Positions 53,079-62,681 are shown, counted from the stretch's first letter. The stretch: 64,000 nt of DNA from Niallia sp. XMNu-256 (GCF_036670015.1 NZ_CP137636.1:2520501-2584500), one strand, 5' to 3'. Notes: a model not told the origin generated them from the sequence alone. A program made the numbers and translations.

Positions 53079-54434
53079 TCAACTAACCTTTCGCAAGCTT
53101 GTTGCTTTCGACCAACGCTTAGATATCCAGCGTTTTAATGCAAAAATTCCACGAATCCATTCATCAAGTCCTTGCGCCAGCCAAACTCCTAATAGTCCCA
53201 TACCGAGTGTAATTCCAAAAAGGTAACTAAAGAGAACAGCTACTCCCCACATACAAATCACACCAATGACAACAGGAAATCTGACATCTCCAACTGATTT
53301 TAACGACCCCATAAGAACAATGTTCATGGCTCGACCGGGTTCTATAAATACGATGGCCCATAGAACTGGAAGAGCGACGGCAATAATTGCCGGATCATTT
53401 GTAAAAACAGTCAAAATTGGCTCGCCAATTAACGCTACAGCAAGTGAAAAAACGGTTGAAACGATCATTGCTATTTTTAAAGTCCTAATCCCTCGTTTTA
53501 AAGCTCGATCAACGTTTCTAGCGCCAATATAACGGGCAATCAAAAGCTGTGTCCCTTGGGCAATCGCAATCGTAAAAAGAAAACAGAGCATGGAGATATT
53601 GAAAATATACATACGGGCTGCCAAGGATGCATCCCCGAGCAATGCAATAAAACCTGTTATAGCAACTTGAGAAAATTGATAGGAAAGATTCTCTCCCGCA
53701 GATGGTACACCAATTGTTAGGAGTTCTTTCACATCCGATTTGTTGATGACGATCGCATCTTTAAAATAAAGTCTAAGATTTAGCTTTTTATAAACAAAAT
53801 AAAATAGGGCGACAATAATAAAGACTCTCGCGACAAATATAGAATAGGCAACACCAGCAACGCCTGTAATAGGGAGACCAAACCAACCCTTAATGGCAAT
53901 AAAGAAACCAAATATACTAATAACATTCATTATGACCGTAACAATCATCGTTTCTTTTGTATGTCCATAGCTTCTTAAAACAGCACTTATTGCTAAAGAC
54001 ATTGCTTCAAGGAAAAGGGATAATCCTGTAATGGTAAGATAAGTATAAGCAAAGTCATAAACCTCACCGGTTAGCCCGTAAAATTTTAAAAACACACCAC
54101 TCAGTGAAACGACAAGGGTCGTCATGACGATACCTACCCAAACATTCATTCCAAAGGCTGATTTTGCAAGTTGACGGGCACGATTCAATTGATTGGCACC
54201 TAAGTTTTGGCCAATCAAAATAGTGGCTCCGATGGCAGTAACATTAAATACTAATATAAATATGTTCATAATTTGATTGGCTACACCGACGCCAGCAACG
54301 GCGTTATCAGAATAACTACTCAAAATTAAAGTAGCCATAATTCCCATACTCATATGCAGAGATATTTCAATGAAAAGAGGCCATGTGATGCTAAAAAGTG
54401 ATTGATCTTGATAGTGATTTTTTTCTGTGGCCAA
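53079..54434 (-). CDS. MATE family efflux transporter
   Basis: 451 residues, TTG start with AAGGGG 6 nt upstream. Twelve TM helices in two MatE repeats: SITWPLFIEISLHMSMGIMATLILS then GATILIGQNLGANQLNRAR, and in the second half GVPSAGENLSYQFSQVAITGFIALLG then LIARYIGARNVDRA. Proton- or sodium-driven export of cations or drugs. Upstream palindrome GTAGTATACTA near 54465-54476 lies by the promoter. Confidence 0.9.
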   Translation of the reverse strand: MATEKNHYQDQSLFSITWPLFIEISLHMSMGIMATLILSSYSDNAVAGVGVANQIMNIFILVFNVTAIGATILIGQNLGANQLNRARQLAKSAFGMNVWVGIVMTTLVVSLSGVFLKFYGLTGEVYDFAYTYLTITGLSLFLEAMSLAISAVLRSYGHTKETMIVTVIMNVISIFGFFIAIKGWFGLPITGVAGVAYSIFVARVFIIVALFYFVYKKLNLRLYFKDAIVINKSDVKELLTIGVPSAGENLSYQFSQVAITGFIALLGDASLAARMYIFNISMLCFLFTIAIAQGTQLLIARYIGARNVDRALKRGIRTLKIAMIVSTVFSLAVALIGEPILTVFTNDPAIIAVALPVLWAIVFIEPGRAMNIVLMGSLKSVGDVRFPVVIGVICMWGVAVLFSYLFGITLGMGLLGVWLAQGLDEWIRGIFALKRWISKRWSKATSLRKVS

Positions 54435-55534
54435 GTGTTTCCCCTTCTTTACTTATAATAGTTACGTAGTATACTATAACCTCATTTCACTCCTATGGGA
54501 ATAGCAATATGCTTTTACTAGAATGTTCTGGGATAAAGTGAACTACCATCAATAAGGGTTACTCTTATTAAAAATAGAAGAAAAACGCATTTAGAAAACA
54601 AAAAAAGCCTTTTAATAAAGGCTTAAGGAGTTAACACTATTGGAGACCCAACCATTATCAGCTGATCTGCGAACACTTTTAATAAAATTACTAACTTATT
54701 TAAGCTTTTCAGCCAATGTGTATTTGTTTCGCAATCATTTCCTTTTATTGATCGATTTTTTCTAACCGATTAAAAATGCGATATTCAGGATGGTAGAATT
54801 CAAATCAACTACCTAACAGTTAAGATTGCTTTCCTATTATTAGTAATTGTCCTTAATGATTCAAAAGTTATTCATTTGCATATTGTTTATTGATTAATGA
54901 TTTTGTTACTTCTTTTTACTCAAAAACAACATCATTTAGTTAATTTTAACTTAATTCTTGTTTGTTTTTTAAAGCATTACAATTGCTATAACTATGAAAA
55001 TGTTCTGCCCTATTTAAACATTTTCATTTGGGATAAATTAATACTGTTTAGCATTTTAAGCTCTCATTTTGTTATAACATGCTTTAAATAAAAAGTAATG
55101 ACTTGACCACTAATCTAATAGGCTTAATGACAACCTTTAATTCCTGTTGAATTCCTCCCTTGTACCGTAATTGACGCTTACTTTATCAATCTTATAAATG
55201 GTTAGTAAAAACCATTTTGATAAGATGAATGGAGATTATAAAGTTCGTTTTCCGAAACGAATACTTTATGGTTGAGCCTCCACTAGTGTTAATTCCCTTG
55301 TAGAATTTCTTTATCTTCTCTACACTTTTATTATACACCGTAACACTCAATTGTAAACGCTTCAATTGTGAAAATTCTGTGAATTTATTTAAAAAACAGG
55401 GAAAAGAAGGTAATCACTTTAATATACAGTAATTTCCTTCTCATAATACAATATAATTCAGTAAAATGACTGGATTTAATGACTTTAGCATATATTAAAT
55501 TTCCTTAATCTAGATGAGCCCTAGCCCATCTTTA
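54435..55534. other. 1.1-kb region without a credible gene
   Basis: Very AT-rich. Contents: the orphan terminator 54597-54627; a one-mismatch cre-like TGTAAACGCTTCAA (55352-55365); and at about 55236-55350 an inverted repeat ATAAAGT-CGTTT-tccg-AAACGA..ACTTTAT followed by CCTCCACTAGTGTTAATT, which looks like a decayed dispersed repeat. The 64-codon frame at 54897 lacks a ribosome site and looks random. Confidence 0.45.
54597..54627 (-). terminator. Orphan minus-strand terminator before the MATE gene
   Basis: TTAAGCCTT..AAGGCTT stem, minus strand followed by TTTTTGTTTTC. It lies 165 nt upstream of the MATE gene. It may end a long fdhD 3' UTR, a leader or a small RNA. Confidence 0.7.
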
Positions 55535-56377
55535 TTAGTTTAAAGCACAGCTAGCATGCTGTTGTACTATTTCTTCCCCTTCTAATCCGATGATGCGTTC
55601 TGGGTTTGTGTAAACGTTTAGGGCTTTTTTACGGATGAATCCAACAGCGGTAATGCCTAATTCGTTTGCTAGGCGCAATGATAGTTCGGTTGGGGCTGAT
55701 TTTGAAAGTACAACTCCGCATTTGATTTTTGCCACTTTAATTAGTACTTCTGAAGAAATACGTCCACTAAATACGATGACCTTGTCTTCCATTGAAATCG
55801 AATGTTTGAGGCAGTAACCATATATTTTATCTAGTGCGTTATGTCTGCCGATGTCCGTTTTCGCGACAATAATTCCATTTTTATCACATAGTGCCGCATT
55901 ATGGACACCACCTGTTTCCTGGAAAATCGTAGAGGAATTTTGCATTGTATCCATGAGGCGAAAACAATCCCCTATAGAAATGACTTTCTCCTTCGTTTCA
56001 ATTGGCTTTACGGTTCTTGCATCATTATAGAAATAAAAGCTTTGGCGGCTTTTTCCACAGCAAGAAGATACAATTCGCTTGGAGTGGAATTTTTCATTTA
56101 ATTTATTCACTCGATGTGTCGTCACAATTGCTTTTCCAGTTAATTCAATAATTTGAATGTCTTTAATATCCTCATAACGACTAATGATCCCCTCTGATGC
56201 CAAAAATCCAACTACAAGGTCCTCAAGATCTTCTGGGCTACAGACAAGTGTTGCGAATTCTTCCCCATTTAAAACAATCGTAATTGGATACTCTGTAACG
56301 ATCGTATCCTCGACAAGTTGAACCTTCCCGTTTTCATAACGTAACACTTGGTTAGTTACAAGTAGTTCCTGACTCAT
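55535..56377 (-). CDS. fdhD: Formate dehydrogenase sulfurtransferase FdhD
   Basis: 280 residues, AGAAGGGG about 6 nt before ATG. FdhD carries sulfur from a cysteine desulfurase to the Mo-bis-MGD cofactor of formate dehydrogenase. Conserved parts: EEFATLVCSPEDLEDLVVGFL, the Cys loop (here SSCCGKS; in many homologues the two Cys are separated by two residues), TGGVHNAALCD, VAKTDIGRHNALDK and VFSGRISSEVL. Last gene of the formate dehydrogenase cluster. Confidence 0.9.
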   Translation of the reverse strand: MSQELLVTNQVLRYENGKVQLVEDTIVTEYPITIVLNGEEFATLVCSPEDLEDLVVGFLASEGIISRYEDIKDIQIIELTGKAIVTTHRVNKLNEKFHSKRIVSSCCGKSRQSFYFYNDARTVKPIETKEKVISIGDCFRLMDTMQNSSTIFQETGGVHNAALCDKNGIIVAKTDIGRHNALDKIYGYCLKHSISMEDKVIVFSGRISSEVLIKVAKIKCGVVLSKSAPTELSLRLANELGITAVGFIRKKALNVYTNPERIIGLEGEEIVQQHASCALN

Positions 56378-56400
56378 TTTCCCCTTCTCCCCCGTTCTAT

Positions 56401-56763
56401 TTATTTTGCATTTAAATCAACGGATTCATCGAAAACAAAAACCGTCATCGCAATATCTTGATCAATATTAATATCCGAAAAAAGCCGCAGCACCCTTGCT
56501 CCGATTAAATGTTCAAACTTTGCCACTACTTCTGGCTTTTTATAGATTTCCTTTACCATTTTTGTCCGTGCCTGATGAACCATTTGTTTGCCTTGTTCCG
56601 AGGTAATCATAAACTTTTCAACATTGGTCAAATTTCCTCTCATTTCACTAATGGCCCAGTTTCCGGTAAAACGAGTGCTAATTTCCTTTGGCCCATTACC
56701 AACATACTCTTTTCTGATCTCCCGAACAAGCATACTAAATTGGTGTTCTAAGTTTTTTGCCAT
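56401..56763 (-). CDS. DUF2294 protein, YrhF-like
   Basis: 120 residues from ATG at 56763 with AAGGAG 9 nt upstream; the longer frame lacks a site. DUF2294/MpsC-like: EHQFSMLVREIRKEYVGNGPKE, RGNLTNVEKFMI, and GARVLRLFSDINIDQDIAMTVFVFD. B. subtilis yrhF, beside formate dehydrogenase yrhE, is the matching gene. 24 nt before fdhD; separated from DUF1641 by an inserted repeat. A distinct paralogue, mpsC, lies at 24749. Function unknown. Confidence 0.8.
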   Translation of the reverse strand: MAKNLEHQFSMLVREIRKEYVGNGPKEISTRFTGNWAISEMRGNLTNVEKFMITSEQGKQMVHQARTKMVKEIYKKPEVVAKFEHLIGARVLRLFSDINIDQDIAMTVFVFDESVDLNAK

Positions 56764-56816
56764 CAGTAACGACTCCTTCATAGGTTGGTAAGTCAAATAT
56801 TGATTATAAAGAGGCG

Positions 56817-57051
56817 TTCCATTCGGTCATAAAGTGAAACTTCCATCAGGGGGGAGGTTCTTTCTCCTCCACTAGTGGTTAGTTACGCAATGCCTTATTG
56901 ATTTATCTAAGAGCTAAAGCCCAAAGATAAATCTTATTTCACCAATCAAAGCTTTACGGGCAGTTGAACTCCCTTCTATCTTCTTTTATTGTACTCAGAA
57001 TTTAGATGTGGGTGCCTAGGTGCCCGTTAAGCTTGATAAGTCCGAATGGAA
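56817..57051 (+). repeat. Full-length 235-bp dispersed element with terminal inverted repeats
   Basis: Ends are perfect 10-bp inverted repeats TTCCATTCGG / CCGAATGGAA, extending imperfectly to about 20 bp. Inside the left end, ACTTCCATCAGGGGGGAGG..CTCC..AGTGGTTAGTT forms a hairpin; the right end has CTTTACGGGCAGTTGAAC and TGCCCGTTAAGCTTGATAA, whose GGGCA/TGCCC arms can pair. No ORF and no clear target-site duplication. It sits inside the formate dehydrogenase gene cluster. Diverged or partial relatives: 23250, 41596, 48784, 50362, 52888, 55236. Confidence 0.7.
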
Positions 57052-57069
57052 TTTCCTCTTATTATTTTA

Positions 57070-57549
57070 TTACCCTTTTAATCCTTCCCCAACTCCTTTT
57101 AGGAGATTCATCCCAAAAGTAATGGCCCGATTCATATCTGGATCCTTTAATGCCTTCATAAGATCTAGAATGCTCGTTTGCGAATCTGATTGAAGCCCTT
57201 GTTGTGCTTTTTCTAACCCTTTAGCGACACTGCCCATTAGCTTTTTGGTCGTTTCTGGATCCATTTGCGTTAATACGCCGCCAGCAGCCATGGCGTTGTT
57301 AATCAGATTAGTAACCGGCTCACGCGTGATTTGTCCAACCGCAATTTTTGCCACTTCTTCTTTTGTTTTAACAAGGCTGTTTGCTGCCTCTAAAATTCCG
57401 CTGTTGTGTAATTCCTGTAATAGTTGGAGTGTTTCAAGCAAGGAATCTTTATTTTCCGCTACTTCACTTAGTAGACTTTCTAAAGTTTGTTCCTTTTTTT
57501 GCTCTTCTGTCAGCTCAATTCTTTTAATTTTTCTAATTGGCGCAGCCAC
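57070..57549 (-). CDS. DUF1641 protein, YrhD-like
   Basis: 159 residues; GTG start in a TAGTG overlap with the formate dehydrogenase stop codon. DUF1641: helical protein with TLQLLQELHNSGILEAANSLVKTKEEVAKI and MNRAITFGMNLLKGVGEGL at the end. It always accompanies FdhF/YrhE-type enzymes in Bacilli and is thought to be a small accessory subunit. Its function is unproven. Confidence 0.85.
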   Translation of the reverse strand: MAAPIRKIKRIELTEEQKKEQTLESLLSEVAENKDSLLETLQLLQELHNSGILEAANSLVKTKEEVAKIAVGQITREPVTNLINNAMAAGGVLTQMDPETTKKLMGSVAKGLEKAQQGLQSDSQTSILDLMKALKDPDMNRAITFGMNLLKGVGEGLKG

Positions 57550-60500
57550 TACGCATTCCTCCTGTCATATGAACCAGGTTGTACATGTTCATTTATAGTT
57601 GAAATTGGAACATAGTCGCCACGTTCCCATTTACGATAAATTTCAAGTCCCATTTGCGGTGTACGTGTCGCATGACGGTGATTGTATTTAGGAAGCGGAT
57701 TTTCTCCTCCATCTACTTCTAAAACTTCCATGCGTACCTTCGCTTGTTTATACGCAGGTGTGTTTGTAACAACATCAAAGCCGTTTCCTGTCAATAAGTT
57801 TACCGCACTTTCATGACTTGCTGAGTGCATTGGTACATAAACAGTTTTGCCTTCCACACGATCGGTTACAAGAACTGGAAGCTTGATTCTTCCGTATGGT
57901 GATATCAAACGAACAAGCGATCCATTTTTAACCCCGCGCTCTTTTGCAAGCTCAGGAGAAACTTCAACAAATACTTTCGGGAACTTATATTGTAGTCCTT
58001 CTGATTTGTGCGTTAAGTTTCCTTCGTGGAAGTGCTCAAGCAAACGACCATTATCAAGAGATAAGTCGAATTCCTCTGGGAATTCTACTGGCGGCACATA
58101 GTCAAACAATCCAAAACGAGCTTTCTTATCAGGGAAGTTAAAGCCATCCAAGTATAAGATTGGAGTATCTGTTCCATCTTGAGATCCCCAACAGAAGCTA
58201 CCCCATCCCTCAAGGTAATCATAGTCACATTGTGAGAAGAATGGTGTTAGGCTCGCCATTTCATCGAAGATTTCACTTGGTCCAGCATAGTTCCAGTTGA
58301 AGCCCATACGATTTGCAACCTGTTGAAGAATCCACCAGTCTTGTTTGCTATCGCCTGTTTCTTCTAGAGCTTGATATAAACGTTGAACACGACGCTCTGT
58401 ATTTGTAAACGTTCCTTCTTTTTCTAATGAAGGTACTCCTGGTAAAATCACATCTGCAAACTCAGCTGTTGTTGAGAAGAAGATCTCTTGAACAACAAGG
58501 AAATCTAATTTTGCAAGCATATCTTGTGTATGGTTGGAATCAGCATCGACCCATGCCATATCCTCCCCAACGATATACATGCCTTTCAAATTGCCTTTAT
58601 CAATTTGTTCTAGCATTTGAATGTTATCTAGACCCGGTTTTGCAGGCAATGTTACTCCCCATGCTCTTTCGAATTTCGCACGGATTTCATCGTTTGCCAC
58701 TTGTTGATATCCAGGGAAAATATTTGGCATTGTACCCATGTCTGATGCACCTTGTACGTTGTTATGTCCACGTAATGGGAACGCACCAGCATTTGCGCGC
58801 ATCATGTTTCCTGTTGCAAGAAGAAGGTTAGCAATTGCTACAGATGTATGAGATCCAGCAATATTTTGTGTAACTCCCATTCCCCAACAAATTGCTGTTC
58901 CATCTGCATCACGAATCATTTCTGCCATTTGGATTAAATTCTCTTGAGAAATTCCAGTGATTCTCTCTGCTTCTTCAAGTGTATATGGTGCCATCATTTC
59001 TACGAATTCACCATATTGGTTTACATGCTTTTGAATAAATTCTTCATCATGCCAACCTTGATCAATGATGTACTTTGTAACAGCAGATAACCATACATAG
59101 TCAGTACCTTGATTTGGACGAACAAATAAATCAGCACGGTCACCCATTTCATGTCTGCGTACATCCACTGTAATTAACTTTTGGCCATGCAGCTTTTGAG
59201 CACGCTTAATGCGTGAAGCAAATACAGGGTGTCCTTCTGCAGGAGCACATCCAACAAGGATCACTAGGCCTGCACCAGCGATATCTTGAAGTGTTCCAGT
59301 GTCTCCTCCAATACCCCCTGTTTGCTGTAAGCCCCAAGAAGCCGGTGATTGACAATAACGGGAACAGTTATCAACGTTGTTTGTTTCAAATACTTGACGA
59401 GAAAGCTTTTGAACTAAATAGTTTTCTTCATTTGTTATTTTCGAAGAAGAAATGAATCCTAATGCATCGCTTCCATAAGTATCTTTAATCCCGCCTAATT
59501 TCTCAGCAACAAGAGTTAAAGCTTCATCCCAAGTTGCTTCTACAAACTGGTCACCTTTACGAATCAATGGTTTTGTAATTCTTTCTTGTGAATTAACGAA
59601 ATCCCAGCCGAATTTTCCTTTTACACATGTAGATACACTATTAACTGGTGCATTTTCAGATGGCTGAACTTTTAATATGTGGCGATCTTTTGTCCAGACC
59701 TCGAATGTACAGCCAACCCCACAGAATGTACAAACAGTTTTTGTCTTTTCGATTCGCTCGTCACGCATTGCTGCTTCTGCTTCTGAAACAGCTAAAATCG
59801 TTTGATAGTCGGGTTCTACCGCTTTTACTAGGTCAATCATCGGTGTAAGTAAATCATCACTCATAGAAGTCATAAACCCAGCTTCACCAAGCATTGATTT
59901 TTCCATTAAAGCATTACACGGACAAACCGTCACACACTGTCCACAGGAAACACAGGAGGATTCGTTAATGCTTTTTCCGCCATCCCATAGGACACGAGGC
60001 TGTTCAGCTTCCCAGTCAATAGTCAATGTTTCGTTTACTTGCAAGTCTTGACAAGTTTCAACACAGCGACCGCACAAGATACATTGATCTGCATCATAAC
60101 GATAGAATGGATGTGACATATCCACTTCATATCCTTTTGAGCGATGTGGACGTGTTTGGTGCTCAATTCCCATCATCTCTACCGTATTATGTACACGGCA
60201 ATCTCCGTTGTTATTATCACAAACCGTACAATACAATAAATGGTTTTCTAAAATTCTATCCATTGCTTCTTCTTGTGATTTTCTTGCAATCTCAGAAGAT
60301 GTAAGAATATCCATTCCATCCTCAACGACTGTTGAACAGGCGCGCATAATGTTGCCATCTACTTCACACATACATGTATCACAACTTTGCACTGGACCAA
60401 GAACTTCCGAATAACAAATATGTGGATGCTGGATGTCCTGTGATAGAAGATAATCTAGGATTCGTGTTCCTTTTTCGATTTCGTGTGTAGTACCATTAAT

Positions 60501-60578
60501 TTGAACACTAACCTTTTCTGTAGAATTTGCCTTTTCCAAAGCCTTCGCTTTTTCCAAAACATTCACCATGTCCGTCAT
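57549..60578 (-). CDS. NAD-type formate dehydrogenase alpha subunit, YrhE-like
   Basis: 1009 residues from ATG at 60578 (AAGGGGG 8 nt upstream). Domains: [2Fe-2S] ferredoxin (C55, C66, C69, C81), His-Cys cluster (about 117-130), two [4Fe-4S] blocks (CILCGRCVETC 166-176, CVSCGQCVTVCP 209-220), catalytic [4Fe-4S] CTFCGVGC (283-290), and Mo-bis-MGD domains. The Mo ligand is C409 (SRYCQSP), not selenocysteine. Oxidises formate to CO2 in the cytoplasm. B. subtilis YrhE is the closest named homologue. First gene of its cluster. Confidence 0.9.
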   Translation of the reverse strand: MTDMVNVLEKAKALEKANSTEKVSVQINGTTHEIEKGTRILDYLLSQDIQHPHICYSEVLGPVQSCDTCMCEVDGNIMRACSTVVEDGMDILTSSEIARKSQEEAMDRILENHLLYCTVCDNNNGDCRVHNTVEMMGIEHQTRPHRSKGYEVDMSHPFYRYDADQCILCGRCVETCQDLQVNETLTIDWEAEQPRVLWDGGKSINESSCVSCGQCVTVCPCNALMEKSMLGEAGFMTSMSDDLLTPMIDLVKAVEPDYQTILAVSEAEAAMRDERIEKTKTVCTFCGVGCTFEVWTKDRHILKVQPSENAPVNSVSTCVKGKFGWDFVNSQERITKPLIRKGDQFVEATWDEALTLVAEKLGGIKDTYGSDALGFISSSKITNEENYLVQKLSRQVFETNNVDNCSRYCQSPASWGLQQTGGIGGDTGTLQDIAGAGLVILVGCAPAEGHPVFASRIKRAQKLHGQKLITVDVRRHEMGDRADLFVRPNQGTDYVWLSAVTKYIIDQGWHDEEFIQKHVNQYGEFVEMMAPYTLEEAERITGISQENLIQMAEMIRDADGTAICWGMGVTQNIAGSHTSVAIANLLLATGNMMRANAGAFPLRGHNNVQGASDMGTMPNIFPGYQQVANDEIRAKFERAWGVTLPAKPGLDNIQMLEQIDKGNLKGMYIVGEDMAWVDADSNHTQDMLAKLDFLVVQEIFFSTTAEFADVILPGVPSLEKEGTFTNTERRVQRLYQALEETGDSKQDWWILQQVANRMGFNWNYAGPSEIFDEMASLTPFFSQCDYDYLEGWGSFCWGSQDGTDTPILYLDGFNFPDKKARFGLFDYVPPVEFPEEFDLSLDNGRLLEHFHEGNLTHKSEGLQYKFPKVFVEVSPELAKERGVKNGSLVRLISPYGRIKLPVLVTDRVEGKTVYVPMHSASHESAVNLLTGNGFDVVTNTPAYKQAKVRMEVLEVDGGENPLPKYNHRHATRTPQMGLEIYRKWERGDYVPISTINEHVQPGSYDRRNA

Positions 60579-60852
60579 GAATGAGTCCCCCTTTTTCATC
60601 AAATCCCATAAGAAAGTTTTAAATATATTAATATAGTAAACTGTTTCACTATGAGAACTATCTAAACAAAATTCATAATAACGAGCCTTTTCAATTACTA
60701 CTAATCAGTTTTAAATTTTTCAAAATCTCAACAGCTGTAAAAATCAACCTGATTTGAAAACCATTAGATTTTATAATAGGCTTTTTAATCTTGCATACGA
60801 ATGATTCTAATAACGCTTTCAATATAATTATTAGATTTTTCAAATTAAGGCA

Positions 60853-60920
60853 TATAAAAAGGCCACCATAAAACAGGCTCTATGCATGCATACTTGCATA
60901 GATACCCCTTTATGGTGGGC
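60853..60920 (-). terminator. Terminator upstream of formate dehydrogenase
   Basis: Minus strand GCCCACCATAAA..TTTATGGTGGC with an inner TCTATGC..GCATAGA stem, followed by CTTTTTAT. No gene precedes it on this strand back to the 61243 terminator. Confidence 0.75.
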
Positions 60921-61072
60921 TAAATTCTAAGCATTGTAAAATACCAGAAATCCTTCCCGCCAAAATTTAAATTAGAAAATCAGGATGAATATGCAACATA
61001 ATGGTACACTTCATCAATGATTCTTCTAATTAATTTATAATTAGAATTATTATTATTACTATTAACACCATT

Positions 61073-61102
61073 ACTATATCACAAACATATCCATTTTGTG
61101 AA
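61073..61102 (-). promoter_or_regulatory. Promoter overlapped by a TCACAAA palindrome
   Basis: Minus strand TTCACA (61097-61102), 18-nt spacer, TATAGT (61073-61078). A 7-bp inverted repeat TCACAAA (61079-61085) / TTTGTGA (61095-61101) covers the spacer and -35, so a repressor of the Rex/Fnr-like type could act here. The spacing matches neither consensus exactly. Confidence 0.5.
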
Positions 61103-61242
61103 CACTTTATGACTTTTTATTTTTTTAAAAGGCAATAATTATAACTATTTTATGGTAAAGTGCGTGCAAGGTTAAATTCCTTTTCCAGATTATGGGTATA
61201 TATAGAAAATTATGTAAAACCCGGAAAATTTGTATAGGGAAA

Positions 61243-61272
61243 GGAAAAAGGATTCCCCTAAAGAGAATCCTA
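61243..61272 (-). terminator. Terminator of the gntP-type gene
   Basis: AGGATTC..GAATCCT stem, minus strand followed by TTTTTCC, about 65 nt past the stop codon. Confidence 0.75.
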
Positions 61273-61335
61273 AATTATCTATTTAAACTCTATTCCTTAG
61301 TTACAAAATTAGGGGTAAGTGAATATTTCCATTAA

Positions 61336-62658
61336 TTAAATTCCTAAACCAAAAGAGAAGAGAATAATCGCTAAGATGGTTCCAAGTGCAGGGACAATTA
61401 CTGTTAATGCCCCTACTGCATTATATGCTTCTTGATGGGACTCCCCACAAATCCCTCTAATCGTTGTGACAACATAGCCATTGTGCGGAAGAGAATCGAG
61501 CGCACCTGACGAAATTGAAACGACGCGGTGCAAGGCTTCTGTATTAACTCCCATATCCATATAATGCGGGGCAAGAAGTGGCAAGGCAATGGCCTGACCG
61601 CCGGATGAAGATCCCGTCATCCCTGCAATAACACTAACTGCAATCGCCCCCCCAATTAATGGACTTCCCGGGATATTTGTCATGGCATTTACTGCGGTTT
61701 CGAAGGCTGGCACTGCTTTTGCAACCCCACCGAAACCTACTACCGCTGCTGTGTTAGCAATAGCAATAAGGGCTCCTGTTGTTCCATCCGAAACAGCATT
61801 CCAAAAGGATTGAAAGTATTTACGATTCAAGATGTATGTTGCAATACACCCACCTAATAGTGCGATAATTAAAGCGGATTGCATTAAAGCATCATGGAAA
61901 ATAAATGAAACCACTAATACAACAAGCAAAGGAATTAAACTCATTATTGGATTTGGCAGTGCGCGGTTTTCAGCTGCGGCCGGGTCACTGTCTCGACTAA
62001 TGAAACGCTCCCCCTTTGCGACCGCTTTAGCGATCATTCGTTTAAGCCACCAATATCCAAAAACAGCCATAAATACAGCAACGATTGCACTAACTTCCCA
62101 GCCTGCATAAGGAGTAGTGCCTAAATATTCAATGGGAATCCAGTTTTGAATTTCCGGTGAACCGGCAGATGTCATTGTAAAAGTCACGGAACCAAAAGCC
62201 AATGCTCCAGGAATAAAACGCCGTGGCAGATCAGCTTGTTTAAATAAACTTAAAGCCATTGGGTAGACACAGAAAGCAACAACAAACAAACTGACTCCAC
62301 CATACGTTAATACTGCACAGGCAATGACGATGGCTAACACTGCATTTTTCATGCCAAGCTTGCCAACGATCCACTCTGATACACTACTCGCTGCCCCGCA
62401 GTCCTCCATCAACTTTCCAAATATTGCTCCCAGTAAGAACATGAGGTACCAAGAGGTCACAAATCCTGTAAATCCGGTCATATAATTTCCAACAAAATTT
62501 GCCTCTCCTTCCGCCACTAATTGCGGAAATAGGGGCATTCCACTTAAGACGGCAACAAATAAAGCACTTAGTGGACCAGCAATCAGAAGATTCATCCCTC
62601 TCATTGTCAGGAAAATGAGAATTGCAAGACCACCAATTAACCCAATCATGCTTAACAT
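61336..62658 (-). CDS. GntP-family organic acid permease
   Basis: 440 residues, GGGGAGGG before ATG. 12-13 TM helices. GntP signs: FLLGAIFGKLMEDCGAASSVSEWIV near residue 80 and SVIAGMTGSSSGGQAIALPLL in the second half, then LPHNGYVVTTIRGICGESH. Members carry gluconate, fructuronate or D-beta-hydroxybutyrate; no catabolic gene is adjacent, so the substrate is open. A cre site overlaps its leader. Confidence 0.85.
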   Translation of the reverse strand: MLSMIGLIGGLAILIFLTMRGMNLLIAGPLSALFVAVLSGMPLFPQLVAEGEANFVGNYMTGFTGFVTSWYLMFLLGAIFGKLMEDCGAASSVSEWIVGKLGMKNAVLAIVIACAVLTYGGVSLFVVAFCVYPMALSLFKQADLPRRFIPGALAFGSVTFTMTSAGSPEIQNWIPIEYLGTTPYAGWEVSAIVAVFMAVFGYWWLKRMIAKAVAKGERFISRDSDPAAAENRALPNPIMSLIPLLVVLVVSFIFHDALMQSALIIALLGGCIATYILNRKYFQSFWNAVSDGTTGALIAIANTAAVVGFGGVAKAVPAFETAVNAMTNIPGSPLIGGAIAVSVIAGMTGSSSGGQAIALPLLAPHYMDMGVNTEALHRVVSISSGALDSLPHNGYVVTTIRGICGESHQEAYNAVGALTVIVPALGTILAIILFSFGLGI

Positions 62659-62681
62659 TAATTTCCCTCCCCTGTAATATT

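Larger units (their letters stand above)
60579..61335 (-). other. Gap upstream of formate dehydrogenase
   Basis: No gene above 15 codons. Holds two minus-strand terminators (60853-60920 and 61243-61272) and, between them, a promoter with a palindrome at 61073-61102. A transcript from that promoter would be about 200 nt and end at 60853, before the formate dehydrogenase gene. Confidence 0.5.

Noticed and set aside
54897-55091. 64-codon plus-strand frame in the 1.1-kb gap
   Set aside because: No ribosome site, composition follows AT-rich DNA, no recognisable motif.
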